Position numbers and translations under genes: made by a program
NCBI RefSeq assembly: GCF_034720595.1
Contig: NZ_JAYESJ010000001.1
Coordinates: 3,560,001-3,624,000, forward strand
DNA: 64,000 nucleotides
From: Rhizobium sp. CC-YZS058
GTDB taxonomy: Bacteria > Pseudomonadota > Alphaproteobacteria > Rhizobiales > Rhizobiaceae
Direction of reading: 5' to 3'
Shown: piece by piece, positions 15,269 through 23,909 of the stretch
How positions within the stretch are numbered: position 1 is the stretch's first letter
How the letters are laid out: each line of letters starts with the position of its first letter
Notes under the pieces: model-generated
Database searches by the model: none
What the model was told of the DNA's origin: nothing
The model's input: the letters and a program-made list of their open reading frames with translations, nothing else

Positions 15269-17038
15269 ATGGGAAGCGAATTTCGCGTCAATAGCTATCA
15301 AAACAACTGGCAGCGCGGCTCCGACGTCCTTGCTCTGAAGGGCGGCGGATTCATGGTCAGCTGGGAGAGCTACTTGAACAATTACGACGGCTCGGACACG
15401 AGGGCGACCTATGTCGGCGCCCAGTTCTACGATGCCGCCGGGCGGGCAGTCGGAGGCGAGCTTTTGATGCGCGGCATCCAAGATGCCTATTCCGGTGCGC
15501 CAGATGCCACGCAGTTGAAGAACGGCAATGTGGTCGTGACCTGGGCCGAAACGCTGGACGACGCGATCTCGACCAACGGCGCGCATATCATGGCGCAGGT
15601 GTTCGACAGTCGCGGCAACAAGGTCAGCGGCGCATTCCGCGTGGATACCGTCAGCGCCTTCGAGAAGGTGGCGCCGAATGTGGTCGAAACCAAGGATGGC
15701 GGCTTCATCGTCTCCTATGGTGCCGACCGCTCGCAGACGAACTTCGACGAAGTCTATTCGCGCAGCTATTCCGCGAACGGAACGCCACGTGGGACCGACA
15801 AGGTCCTCAATACCGTGTCGAACGATTTCGACGAGCTGGTGACCAAGTCCGCCGCCCTCAGCAACGGCAATTCGGTCATCATCTGGAACTCCGAAGCCGC
15901 AATCGACGACGGCACCAACAACGGCCAGAACCAGCTGCGCGCCTCGCTCTTCGATGGCAACGGCAAGCTGATCAAGGGCGATTTTGGCCTGACGCCGCAT
16001 ATCGGCGGGGCGGGTGGCGCCTGGAGCGATGACGAGAACTATGGCTATGCCGTTGCCGCCGGCCCGAAGGGCGGCTTCGTCGTCGCCAATCTGGACTTCA
16101 CGCCCAATCCGAAGGACGACGGCACCCAGGGCATCTATGTCACCTCCTACACCGCCACCGGCAAGGCGATCGGCAAGGCCATTCCGATCTTCGAGAAGGG
16201 CGTCGTGGTCAAGGATCTCGACATCGCCAAGCTCGCCAACGGCCAGTATGTGGTGGTCTGGAGCCAGCAATCGCTGGTGCAAAGCGATGTCGCCGACGAT
16301 GCCTACGGCATGATCCTCTCCTCCAGCGGCCGGCCGGCCGGCAAGGTCTTCACCATCGGCGTCGATGCCGACAAATATGACGAGCAGGCGGAGGTCTCCG
16401 TTGCCGGTCTCGCCGGCGGCGGCTTCGCCGTCACCTACAATTCGGACTCGATCGACAGCGACGATGAGGGCATTGCCGGCATGGTCTTCGGGCGCGGCAC
16501 GGCCGGCAACGACCGGCTGAAGGTCGATGCCTCCGGCCAGATGGCCGGGCTCGGCGGCAACGATACCCTCACCGGCACGAACGCCGCAGACTGGATTTCG
16601 GGCGACACGGGCAACGACGCGCTGGCCGGCTCGGCCGGGGCGGACCGGCTGATGGGCGGCACGGGCAATGACCGGCTGAACGGCGGCACCGGCAAGGATG
16701 TGCTGATCGGCGGAAGCGGGGACGATGTCTTCATCTTCTCCGCCGCCGCCACCGCGGCCAATGTCGACACCATCACCGACTTCTCCAACAAGGCCGGCAA
16801 CAATGACCGCTTCGAGCTGCAGCAGCGCTACTTCAAGGCGCTGGACAAGGGCCAGCTGGACGCGTCGGACTTCGTGATCGGCACCAAGGCAAAGGACGCC
16901 TCGGACCACATCATCTACAACAAGAGCAGTGGCGCCCTGTCCTATGATTCCAACGGCAGCAAGGCCGGAGGGATGCAGCTGCTCGCGCATCTCGACGACG
17001 GACTCTCGCTGAAGGCTTCGGACTTCTTCATCGTCTGA
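15269..17038 (+). CDS. RTX-type calcium-binding protein, probable type I secretion substrate
   Basis: 589 residues from the ATG at 15269, chosen for the GGAGAG site just upstream. Residues 1 to about 410 are beta-rich, with recurring GG-F/Y-VVxW/VSW units (GGGFMVSWES, NGNVVVTWAE, GGFIVSYG, GQYVVVWSQ), suggesting a propeller-like fold. Residues about 420-490 are nonapeptide GGxGxDxLx repeats (LGGNDTLTG, GGTGNDRLN, GGTGKDVLI, GGSGDDVFIF) that bind Ca2+ in a parallel beta-roll. The last 100 residues resemble an uncleaved C-terminal type I secretion signal region, ending in hydrophobic DFFIV. There is no Sec signal. No HlyB/HlyD/TolC genes lie in this window, so export must use a system elsewhere. 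Confidence 0.85.
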   Translation: MGSEFRVNSYQNNWQRGSDVLALKGGGFMVSWESYLNNYDGSDTRATYVGAQFYDAAGRAVGGELLMRGIQDAYSGAPDATQLKNGNVVVTWAETLDDAISTNGAHIMAQVFDSRGNKVSGAFRVDTVSAFEKVAPNVVETKDGGFIVSYGADRSQTNFDEVYSRSYSANGTPRGTDKVLNTVSNDFDELVTKSAALSNGNSVIIWNSEAAIDDGTNNGQNQLRASLFDGNGKLIKGDFGLTPHIGGAGGAWSDDENYGYAVAAGPKGGFVVANLDFTPNPKDDGTQGIYVTSYTATGKAIGKAIPIFEKGVVVKDLDIAKLANGQYVVVWSQQSLVQSDVADDAYGMILSSSGRPAGKVFTIGVDADKYDEQAEVSVAGLAGGGFAVTYNSDSIDSDDEGIAGMVFGRGTAGNDRLKVDASGQMAGLGGNDTLTGTNAADWISGDTGNDALAGSAGADRLMGGTGNDRLNGGTGKDVLIGGSGDDVFIFSAAATAANVDTITDFSNKAGNNDRFELQQRYFKALDKGQLDASDFVIGTKAKDASDHIIYNKSSGALSYDSNGSKAGGMQLLAHLDDGLSLKASDFFIV

Positions 17039-17063
17039 CCGCCCGCTCCTCTCGCTGATGAAA

Positions 17064-17090
17064 CCGGCGCCGTCTGCAGTACGGCGCCGG
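17064..17090. terminator. Stem-loop between convergent RTX genes
   Basis: A perfect 10-bp stem (CCGGCGCCGT paired with ACGGCGCCGG) with a 7-nt loop, 26 bp after the stop of the plus-strand RTX gene and 103 bp from the end of the minus-strand one. No T-run on either side, so it may work as a weak bidirectional or Rho-assisted terminator. Confidence 0.5.
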
Positions 17091-17192
17091 CAAGCGGCAC
17101 CGCGCCGACCAGCCCGTGCGTCGATGCAGAGCACCGTAGAGCGGCCTGCCGCCGTCCGCACCTCGGCTTGAAGGGCGCGAGCCCCTCGGGAT

Positions 17193-18284
17193 TCAGAAAA
17201 GGATGAACTCCGAGGCTGTCATGGCGAGGTGGGTATCGAGAACGGCAAAGACGACCGCTTTGGCGCCGCCCTTTCCATCGCTATCATAGGAGAGCTTGCC
17301 GGTATCGGTCTCGTAGAGGATACGATCGGAGGCATCATGCGCCTTGCCATCGCTGCTGGCCCAGAATTGGGCGGTCGACAGGACCGTTGCCCCTGCAAGC
17401 TTCTCGAAGACTGACTTGGCCAGGTAGATCGTGTCGTCGCTGACCACATAGTCGCTGATTGTATCGCGATTGGTCTTGGCATTGAGGTCATAGAGGAAGC
17501 GGAACGTATCCTTCCCGGCGCCGCCGGAGAGAAGATCATTGCCGAGATCGCCCCAGAGGTTGTCATCTCCGCGGCCGCCGGACAAGATGTCATCACCCGT
17601 TGCGCCGACCAGCCCGTCATTGCCGGAACCGCCTTCGATCGTGTCGTTGCCATCATTTCCGTAGAGATCGTCGTTGCCGGCCCCTCCATAGAGGTCGTCA
17701 TCGCCGGCCTCCCCATAGGCCTTGTCATCGCCGCGACCGCCGTAAAGCTCATCATTGCCGAAGCCGCCGTCGAGATAGTCCTTCCCCGCGCCACCATCGA
17801 GCAGATCGTCTCCGGCTTCTCCATACAGGCCGGCCTGCCGCTCGACATAGAAGCCAGCGCCGAAGGCGGTCGATCCGGCGCCGATCGTGGTGTTGTAGTC
17901 ATCCCCGTCGCCGCCATAGATGCGGTCATTGCCGGGACCACCGAAAAGACCATCGATATCCTGGCCGCCATCCAGCATGTCATCGCCGTAGCCGCCATAG
18001 ATGATGTCGTTGTTTTCGTCGCCGTAAAGCCTGTCCGCGCCGACGGCGGTCGACCAGTTGACGAGCCAGTCATTACCGGTGCCGCCATGGGCGCTGAGAA
18101 TTGCCGGGGAGCCGTTCGTATCGACGGAGCTGTCGAGCACGATGACGTCGGAGCCGTCGCCGCCGAAAGCTACCAGATTGCCCTTGCCGTTCGACCCGAT
18201 AACATCTGAACCGTCCAGCCCATAAGCGACCTGCGAACCCGGATTATAGATATAGTCGTTCCCGTCAGTTCCTATCCTGGACAT
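17193..18284 (-). CDS. RTX-type calcium-binding protein, probable type I secretion substrate
   Basis: 363 residues, ATG preceded by GAAGGA. Almost the whole protein is RTX repeats: from about residue 10 to 260 there are many GGxGxDxLx units ([40 protein letters not shown]). The last 90 residues (from [19 protein letters not shown]) match the C-terminal domain of the convergent RTX protein: both have an ASDRILY/ASDHIIY motif, a [23 protein letters not shown] motif and end in a hydrophobic ASEFILF/ASDFFIV. No Sec signal. Likely secreted by a type I system and Ca2+-stabilised outside; adhesion or matrix roles are common in the family but not shown here. Confidence 0.85.
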   Translation of the reverse strand: MSRIGTDGNDYIYNPGSQVAYGLDGSDVIGSNGKGNLVAFGGDGSDVIVLDSSVDTNGSPAILSAHGGTGNDWLVNWSTAVGADRLYGDENNDIIYGGYGDDMLDGGQDIDGLFGGPGNDRIYGGDGDDYNTTIGAGSTAFGAGFYVERQAGLYGEAGDDLLDGGAGKDYLDGGFGNDELYGGRGDDKAYGEAGDDDLYGGAGNDDLYGNDGNDTIEGGSGNDGLVGATGDDILSGGRGDDNLWGDLGNDLLSGGAGKDTFRFLYDLNAKTNRDTISDYVVSDDTIYLAKSVFEKLAGATVLSTAQFWASSDGKAHDASDRILYETDTGKLSYDSDGKGGAKAVVFAVLDTHLAMTASEFILF

Positions 18285-18450
18285 GGTCCTTCTCCGCGAA
18301 AAGCAGTGTCGATGCCATGTCTAGGCGCGTCAGCCGCACGCAGCGTCCTGTTTTCGCCCCTCGACACTGTCATTTCTGACAGTGATGCCGAGAGGCCTTG
18401 TCCGCCTTTCTGGAAAAGGGTCAGAGGACCGAACCCTTCTCGACGATCAC

Positions 18451-18489
18451 GGAAAGCCGGCGCCGCGCCCGTTGCGGCGCCGGCTTTCC
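18451..18489 (-). terminator. Stem-loop after the chemoreceptor gene
   Basis: A perfect 16-bp inverted repeat (GGAAAGCCGGCGCCGC paired with GCGGCGCCGGCTTTCC) with a 7-nt loop, 8 nt beyond the chemoreceptor stop. A strong hairpin, with only a weak U-tract on the minus strand. Probable terminator between this gene and the downstream RTX gene. Confidence 0.65.
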
Positions 18490-18496
18490 TCTTGCC

Positions 18497-20206
18497 TCAG
18501 GCTGCACGGCCTTGGGCAAGGGGGCCTCGTTGCACGCCAAGCGCGTTGAGCGCCGGACGCGTTTCGTTTCCGAAGCGAAATTGATCGAGCAGGGCAAACA
18601 GGGTGGCCGCCTCTTCCGCCAGGCCATGGCTGGCGGCGGTCTGCTCCTCCACCATGGCGGCATTCTGCTGGGTGCCCTGATCGACGGCATTGACCGCCGT
18701 GTTGATTTCGTTGAGCGCCGTGGACTGTTCGCGCGCTGCGCTGATGATCGCGGCAATATCCTCGTTGATATCGGCCACCTGCGCGGCAATGGTCTGCAGC
18801 GCCTCCCCTGTCCGGCTGACCAGCGAGACGCCATCCGCCACGTGGTCGGTCGAGGCGGTGATCAGCGTCTTGATCTCCTTGGCGGCGGTTGCCGAACGCT
18901 GGGCGAGCTCGCGCACCTCCTGCGCCACCACGGCGAAGCCCTTGCCGGCATCGCCCGCCCGCGCCGCCTCCACGCCGGCATTCAGCGCCAGAAGATTGGT
19001 CTGGAAGGCAATCTGGTCGATGACGCCGATGATGGTGGAGATTTCCTTCGATGAGGCATCGATCTTGTCCATGGCCGAGATCGCCTGATGCACGATCGTG
19101 CCGGAATGATCGGCCTGCTCCTTGGCGCGCGACACGAGCGCGCCGGAGGCCTCGGCGCGGCGGGAGGAATCCTTGACCGTGGTGGTGATCTGCTCGAGCG
19201 CCGCCGCCGTCTGCTCGACGGAGGCCGCCTGCTGCTCGGTGCGCCGCGACAGCTGGTCGGCCGATTCGCGGATTTCGTCCGCACCGCTGGCGATGGCCTC
19301 CGCATTCTGGCGAACCAGCGTCATCGCACCCTTCAGGCGATCGCAGGCCGCGTTGAAGTCTTGGCGAAGCTGATCGAGCGCGGGAATGAACGGCGCATCG
19401 ATCGATTGGGAAAGATCGCCATCAGCGAGGTTCGAGAGGCAACGGGCGAGCTGATCGACATTGTTGACCCGGCCCGTGACGTCGGTGGCGAACTTGACCA
19501 CCTTGATCACCCGCCCCTTCAGATCGAAAACCGGATTGTAGGAGGCCTGGATGAAGACCTCCCGGCCCCCCTTGCCGATGCGGCGGAACTCGTCGGAGAT
19601 GAACTCGCCCGCGTTGAGCTTGTCCCAGAAGGCCGAATAGGCTTGAGACTGCGCATAGCCGGGCTCGACGAACATGCGGTGGTGGCGGCCGACGATTTCG
19701 TCGAGGGAATAGCCGAGCGTCTTGAGGAAATTCGTGTTGGCGGAAAGGATCGTGCCATCCGGCTTGAACTCGATCACCGCCTGGGCCCGCGAGATGGCCT
19801 TGACGCGCGCGGACGAGTCGATCCCCTCGAGCTTGGTCTGGGTGATGTCGTTGGCGAACTTGATGATCTTCACCACCTTGCCCGCACTGTTCTTCACCGG
19901 ATTGTAATTGCCGCGGATGAAGACCTCGTCGCCGCTCTTCGTGATCCGCACGAACTCGCTGCAGATGAAATCGCCGCCCTGGAGCTTGGCCCAGAAGGCG
20001 CGGTAATCCGTCGACTGGGCATAGTCGGGCTCGAGGAAGAGGCTGTGATGCTTCCCGATAAGCTCGCTCTCCTGATAGCCCATCAGCGCGCAGAAATTCT
20101 CATTGGCGCTCAGAATGGTGCCGTCGACATTGAATTCGATGACCGCGAAGGACAGGTCGAGTGCGGCGAGGATCTTGTCGGAACGGGACGCGAAGAGGCG
20201 GATCAT
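18497..20206 (-). CDS. Soluble methyl-accepting chemotaxis protein with two PAS domains
   Basis: 569 residues from the ATG at 20206 (GGAG six bases upstream). Two similar PAS domains at about 10-125 and 130-245 share ILSANxNF, HHxxFxEPxYAQS and FIxxEFxRI motifs, which suggests an internal duplication. A short linker (LADGDLSQSIDAPFIPALDQL) follows, then a cytoplasmic signalling domain with the conserved hairpin tip IDQIAFQTNLLALNA near residue 420. There is no transmembrane helix, so it is a cytosolic sensor, perhaps of redox or a bound cofactor, similar in layout to BdlA/Aer2-type receptors. It acts on CheA through CheW; a lone cheW is at 49374. No CheR/CheB-tether pentapeptide at the C-terminus. 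Confidence 0.88.
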   Translation of the reverse strand: MIRLFASRSDKILAALDLSFAVIEFNVDGTILSANENFCALMGYQESELIGKHHSLFLEPDYAQSTDYRAFWAKLQGGDFICSEFVRITKSGDEVFIRGNYNPVKNSAGKVVKIIKFANDITQTKLEGIDSSARVKAISRAQAVIEFKPDGTILSANTNFLKTLGYSLDEIVGRHHRMFVEPGYAQSQAYSAFWDKLNAGEFISDEFRRIGKGGREVFIQASYNPVFDLKGRVIKVVKFATDVTGRVNNVDQLARCLSNLADGDLSQSIDAPFIPALDQLRQDFNAACDRLKGAMTLVRQNAEAIASGADEIRESADQLSRRTEQQAASVEQTAAALEQITTTVKDSSRRAEASGALVSRAKEQADHSGTIVHQAISAMDKIDASSKEISTIIGVIDQIAFQTNLLALNAGVEAARAGDAGKGFAVVAQEVRELAQRSATAAKEIKTLITASTDHVADGVSLVSRTGEALQTIAAQVADINEDIAAIISAAREQSTALNEINTAVNAVDQGTQQNAAMVEEQTAASHGLAEEAATLFALLDQFRFGNETRPALNALGVQRGPLAQGRAA

Positions 20207-20453
20207 GGCAGGCTCCAAAGCGGTGGTCTGGAGCATTCTAAGGCAAGAAACCTTAAGGCTTACGTAATACGTCACTTTCTGACATAAGATCCATAGCCCT
20301 CTGATTTCACGGATGATTATTAGGGGTCTGCGAGGGCTGAAGGCCGCGCTTCAGCTCGATCAGCCAGGAACAAGAGGACCATCCGGCCCTGCCGCGCATG
20401 GCTGCCTGTTCCGGCGTTCCCGACAAAGGGAAGGATCAAATTTTCGAAGGGAA

Positions 20454-20538
20454 TGGTGCCCAGAAGAGGACTCGAACCTCCACGCCTCGCGGCACAGGTA
20501 CCTGAAACCTGCGCGTCTACCAATTCCGCCATCTGGGC
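20454..20538 (-). tRNA. tRNA-Leu (anticodon CAG)
   Basis: Reading the minus strand gives GCCCAGA at the 5' end pairing with TCTGGGC before an encoded ACCA. The anticodon stem is CAGGT/ACCTG and the 7-nt loop TTCAGGT places CAG at positions 34-36. The D-loop is GCGGAATTGGTAGAC and the T-loop GGTTCGAGTCC. The extended variable arm (TGCCGCGAGGCG) is typical of class II tRNA-Leu. 85 nt including CCA. Reads CUG codons. Confidence 0.95.
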
Positions 20539-20730
20539 GACGGACGGGGGTGTAGAAGCTGGCCGGTCAGGTGTCAACAGGCTTTCGCATCTTTTCCTCC
20601 ACGCTGCAAAATTTTGCTGATGGGCCGGCACGCCTTCTGTGGAGGAAGGGCCGAGTGCCGGCGTTGTCTTCGAATTCTGTCTCCATGCGACGCCCCCGGC
20701 AGGGCACGGGCGGAGCCCTGCCGGCGCGCT

Positions 20731-22158
20731 TCACCTCGTCTTGGCGAACGCGCGGATGAGGTCGAGACCCTCAGCCAGCAGGCGCCGGGCGACGGCCTCG
20801 TCTTCTGCCTCGACATAGCAGCGCATTTCCGGCGCATTGCCGGAGGGCCGAAAGTGGATGATGGCGCCGCTCTCCAGCGTTACGCGCAGCCCGTCGATAT
20901 CGCTGACCGACACCGGCTTGCCGAGGGGCGCGAGGAAACCGGCCAAGGCGGCCTCGCCGCTGCGCAGATGCGCCATCAAAGCGGCACTAGTTTCGGTCGG
21001 AAACTGTTCCAGCCGGTCGCTGAGCGCCACCGGCAGCGCATAGAGGCGGGCGAGAGCGGAGAGGGAGAGCCGGCGCGTGGCTGCAAGCGAGAGCGCGGCC
21101 AGTGTCGGCAGAAAGCTGTCGCGCGTCGGCAGGGCGCTCAACACATGGCCGTTGACCTTGAAATCGGTGGCGGTCAGCGTGCCGCCATTCGCCTCGAAGC
21201 CCATGACCGACGTCTCGCCTGCATCACGCGCCGCCTGCATGCCGGCGATTACGAAGGGCGAGCCGACGCGGGTGCGCTCGATCCGCCGCTCTCCCTGGCG
21301 CTCCAGCCCGGAATTGGAGGTCACCGGGGTCACGGCCACCTTGGCGCCGAGGAAATCGGCGGCAAGCAGGCCGAGCAGATCGCCGCGCAGCGGCTCGCCC
21401 GTTTCGTCGCTGAGGAGCGGCCGGTCGCCATCCCCATCGGCAGACACGATCGCATCGAGCCCATGCTCCGTCGTCCAGCTTTTCAGGAGGTCGATGGTCT
21501 CGCAGGAAACCGCTTCCGTATCGACCGGAATGAACTGCTCCGACCGGCCAAGCGCAAGGACGGTGGCGCCGAGCTTCTGCAGCACCTCCACGAACAGGTC
21601 GCGCGCGACGGTGGAATGCTGATAGACCCCGATGGTCCACCCCATCAACGCGCCCTCGGGCAGGAGCGTGAGATTGCGATCGAGAAAGAGGTCGCGCGTC
21701 TCGTGCTCGAGGCTCGCAAGCGGGGCCGGCGTCGCGTCGATCGGCGCGCCGGCGCAAATGACTGCTGCCGCTTCGGCGATGGCCAGTTCGTCCGCTTTCC
21801 CGATCTCGCCGTCCGGCCGGTAGAACTTGATCCCGTTTCGATCGGCCGGAATATGGGAGCCGGTCACCATCAGCGCCGCGACCCGCATCTTGAGGCCCAT
21901 GAGGGCGAGCGCCGGCGTGGGCACCGTGCCGCAATCGCGCACGCTGAACCCTTCGCGCTGAAGAGCGCCGCCGGCGATGGCGGCGATGGAGGGACTGGAG
22001 GCGCGGAAATCGCGGCCGATCAGGATCGTATCGCCCTCGTCGATCAGGCCGGCTGAGCGCAATGTGCGGGCAAAGGCCACGGCATAGACGGCGGCTGCCG
22101 GCCCTTCGAGATCGACGGACAGGCCACGAAGCCCGCTTGTACCGAATTTGAGACTCAC
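20731..22158 (-). CDS. Phosphomannomutase / phosphohexomutase family protein
   Basis: 475 residues from a GTG at 22158, preferred because AAGGAG lies ten bases upstream; a GTG three codons earlier is too close to it. An alpha-D-phosphohexomutase: N-terminal FGTSGLRGL, active-site serine loop TGSHIPADRNGIK near residue 100 (phosphoserine), metal-binding DGDGDRP near residue 250, sugar-binding GFEANGG near 320 and phosphate-binding RPSGNAPEMR near 425. It interconverts mannose-6-phosphate and mannose-1-phosphate (or glucose phosphates), feeding GDP-sugar synthesis for surface polysaccharides. The length resembles rhizobial NoeK/ManB-type enzymes. The active-site Ser is followed by His-Ile-Pro rather than the more common His-Asn/Asn-Pro. 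Confidence 0.85.
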   Translation of the reverse strand: MSLKFGTSGLRGLSVDLEGPAAAVYAVAFARTLRSAGLIDEGDTILIGRDFRASSPSIAAIAGGALQREGFSVRDCGTVPTPALALMGLKMRVAALMVTGSHIPADRNGIKFYRPDGEIGKADELAIAEAAAVICAGAPIDATPAPLASLEHETRDLFLDRNLTLLPEGALMGWTIGVYQHSTVARDLFVEVLQKLGATVLALGRSEQFIPVDTEAVSCETIDLLKSWTTEHGLDAIVSADGDGDRPLLSDETGEPLRGDLLGLLAADFLGAKVAVTPVTSNSGLERQGERRIERTRVGSPFVIAGMQAARDAGETSVMGFEANGGTLTATDFKVNGHVLSALPTRDSFLPTLAALSLAATRRLSLSALARLYALPVALSDRLEQFPTETSAALMAHLRSGEAALAGFLAPLGKPVSVSDIDGLRVTLESGAIIHFRPSGNAPEMRCYVEAEDEAVARRLLAEGLDLIRAFAKTR

Positions 22159-22248
22159 CGCTGCCACGCTCCTTGATGATCGCCGGACTGAAGGAGCCGG
22201 ACCATAAACGGGCGGACCGCCGGCGCAAACCGAAATTGGGGCCTTGCC

Positions 22249-22677
22249 CTAACCGAAGAAGGCCACGAGCAGGCCATAGCGCGCGGCCTTGCCCAGCGTG
22301 ACGTAGAGCAGAAACGGAGCCAGCGGCATGCGCATGAGCCCGGCCACCAGCGTCAACGGATCGCCCACCACCGGCAGCCAGGATAAAAGCAGCACCGGAT
22401 GGCCGTAGCGCTCAAAAATGCGTTCGGCCCGCAGCCTTGCACCCGGAGACACCGGAAACCAGCGTCGCCCCTCAAACCGCAGGAACCAGAGCCCGAGCGC
22501 GTAATTGACGACCGCGCCGAGCACATTGCCGGCGGTGGCCACTGCCAGAACCGCGGGTCGGGAAAGATCCGGATTCTGCAGGGCGGCGATGACCGCCGCC
22601 TCGGAGAGACCGAAAAGCAGCGTGGCGGAAAGGAAAGCGGCGGCGAAGACGCCGCCGAGCAGCGACAGGCTGATCAT
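22249..22677 (-). CDS. YqaA family membrane protein (VTT/SNARE-associated type)
   Basis: 142 residues, ATG at 22677 overlapping the SelW-like gene's stop by 4 nt. A small DedA-related membrane protein with about four hydrophobic segments. Family signs are the N-terminal FLSATLLFGLSEAAV, the GNVLGAVVNYALG stretch and the SWLPVVGDPLTLVAGLMRM motif (the GDP and LxxGxxR elements of YqaA). E. coli YqaA is of unknown function; related DedA/VTT proteins are implicated in lipid-carrier flipping. Last gene of a two-gene unit with the SelW-like protein. Confidence 0.85.
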   Translation of the reverse strand: MISLSLLGGVFAAAFLSATLLFGLSEAAVIAALQNPDLSRPAVLAVATAGNVLGAVVNYALGLWFLRFEGRRWFPVSPGARLRAERIFERYGHPVLLLSWLPVVGDPLTLVAGLMRMPLAPFLLYVTLGKAARYGLLVAFFG

Positions 22678-22982
22678 TCCGGATCGCTGCCACCATCCCC
22701 GGACGAGCGATCGACATGGCCAAGGTCGAGACCGGGCTCGATCACATCCCGCAGGCGCTGCTTGAGCGCCTTCGGACCGGGAAAACCGCCGTCGCGCTTG
22801 CGCTCCCAGATCAGGGCGTCATCGACGCGGATCTCGAACACGCCGCCGGTACCCGGAAGCAGCGCCACCTCGCCCAGGCGATCGGAAAAGGTCTGCAGCA
22901 GCTCCTGCGCCATCCAGCCGGCGCGCAGCAGCCAGTTGCACTGGGTGCAATAGAGAATGCTCACTCGTGGCTTGTGGCTCAT
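22674..22982 (-). CDS. SelT/SelW/SelH family (Rdx) selenoprotein-like protein, cysteine form
   Basis: 102 residues from the ATG at 22982. The thioredoxin-like CxxC motif is ILYCTQCNW near residue 10, with cysteine where eukaryotic homologues have selenocysteine. The core is completed by EVALLPGTGGVFEIRVDDALIWERK and FPGPKALKQRLRD, matching the Rdx family pattern (GG-FEI, W-R/K--G-FP---LKQ-RD). Presumed thiol redox function in the cytoplasm; partner unknown. Its stop overlaps the start of the YqaA-like gene (ATGA), so the two are co-translated. Confidence 0.85.
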   Translation of the reverse strand: MSHKPRVSILYCTQCNWLLRAGWMAQELLQTFSDRLGEVALLPGTGGVFEIRVDDALIWERKRDGGFPGPKALKQRLRDVIEPGLDLGHVDRSSGDGGSDPE

Positions 22983-23058
22983 CGTCCTGCTCCTGCCTTC
23001 CGTTGTGCGCTGTTCCCATAGGCCGGGTCGGCCGGCTTGGCCAGTGGTCCGGCGGCAT

Positions 23059-23664
23059 TCAGGCATGGCGGCGGGCGCGGCGGACAAGAAACAGCCCGAG
23101 CGCACCGATCGCGATTGCCGAAAGCGCAAGGATCACGTGGAGATGCAGGCGCAAATGGCCAAACAGTGCCTCGACGGCATTCCCGAAGGCATAGCCGATG
23201 CCGGCCACCATCACGGCCCACAGGCAGGCCGCCAGCGCGTTCAGCGCCATGAAGCGAAGGGCTGGAATCTCGGTCGTGCCGATGAGGACGGGGCTGATGA
23301 TCCGCATGCCGTAGAGAAAGCGGAAGGCGAGAATGAAGCCTGTCGGATGGGCATGGAGAAGCCCCCGCGCCCGCTGCATGGCCGGAGCCCTGTTCAGCTT
23401 TTGGACGAATGGCAGCGAGGCGGCGCGCCGGCCAAGCAGAAAGAACAGCTGATCGGCGACGAAGGATCCCAGCGCTGCCGCGCTCATCACCTGCCAGAGC
23501 GGCATCAGGCCGCGATGGGCCAGCACGCCGCTCAAGAAAACCACAGCCTCGCCTTCGATGCCGGCACCGAGCAACACGCCGAGCAGGCCATATTTGACAA
23601 CGAGCCCCTCGATCACCCACCGCTCCAGACCGCGTCTGAACGCCCTATCCCATGCATCGGACAT
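23059..23664 (-). CDS. DedA family membrane protein
   Basis: 201 residues from the ATG at 23664, which follows GGAAAGGAAAGG; the frame is open further upstream but without a site. DedA/VTT fold: an amphipathic re-entrant N-terminal part with the acidic residue in GIEGEAVVFLSGVLAHRG, then ALGSFVADQLFFLLGRR (Asp-containing) and the arginine motif AFRFLYGMRIISPVLIGTTEIP. Four or more membrane segments. DedA proteins support envelope integrity, possibly as lipid-carrier or phospholipid flippases using proton motive force. It lies upstream of the SelW/YqaA pair in the same orientation, giving two VTT-type proteins in a row. Confidence 0.88.
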   Translation of the reverse strand: MSDAWDRAFRRGLERWVIEGLVVKYGLLGVLLGAGIEGEAVVFLSGVLAHRGLMPLWQVMSAAALGSFVADQLFFLLGRRAASLPFVQKLNRAPAMQRARGLLHAHPTGFILAFRFLYGMRIISPVLIGTTEIPALRFMALNALAACLWAVMVAGIGYAFGNAVEALFGHLRLHLHVILALSAIAIGALGLFLVRRARRHA

Positions 23665-23909
23665 CCTTTCCTTTCCGGCAGAGGTAGAGCCGCGAGAAAC
23701 AAGGGAAAGCCCAGTGGCAGGACCGGATCGAGCCGAAGCCCAACCGCCGATCACGCAACGATCACGCGAGATGTGACCGCGTCTCCGCCTCTCCGTTGAA
23801 ACTTCTTGGCCAGCGAGACCGTCTCGGCTCGTGCGGAGAGTTCCGCCAGACACGGGCGACCGGAGCGCAGGAGGCGCGGCGGGGACGGCCGGCAACAGGG
23901 AGACGAGCC

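Noticed and set aside
16540..16740. Regularly spaced GC-rich repeats that could suggest a CRISPR-like array
   Set aside because: They encode RTX GGxGxDxLx nonapeptides in frame; the period is 27 bp with no unique spacers.
22930..22960. Selenocysteine insertion in the SelW-like protein
   Set aside because: The motif is CTQC with ordinary cysteine codons and no in-frame TGA.
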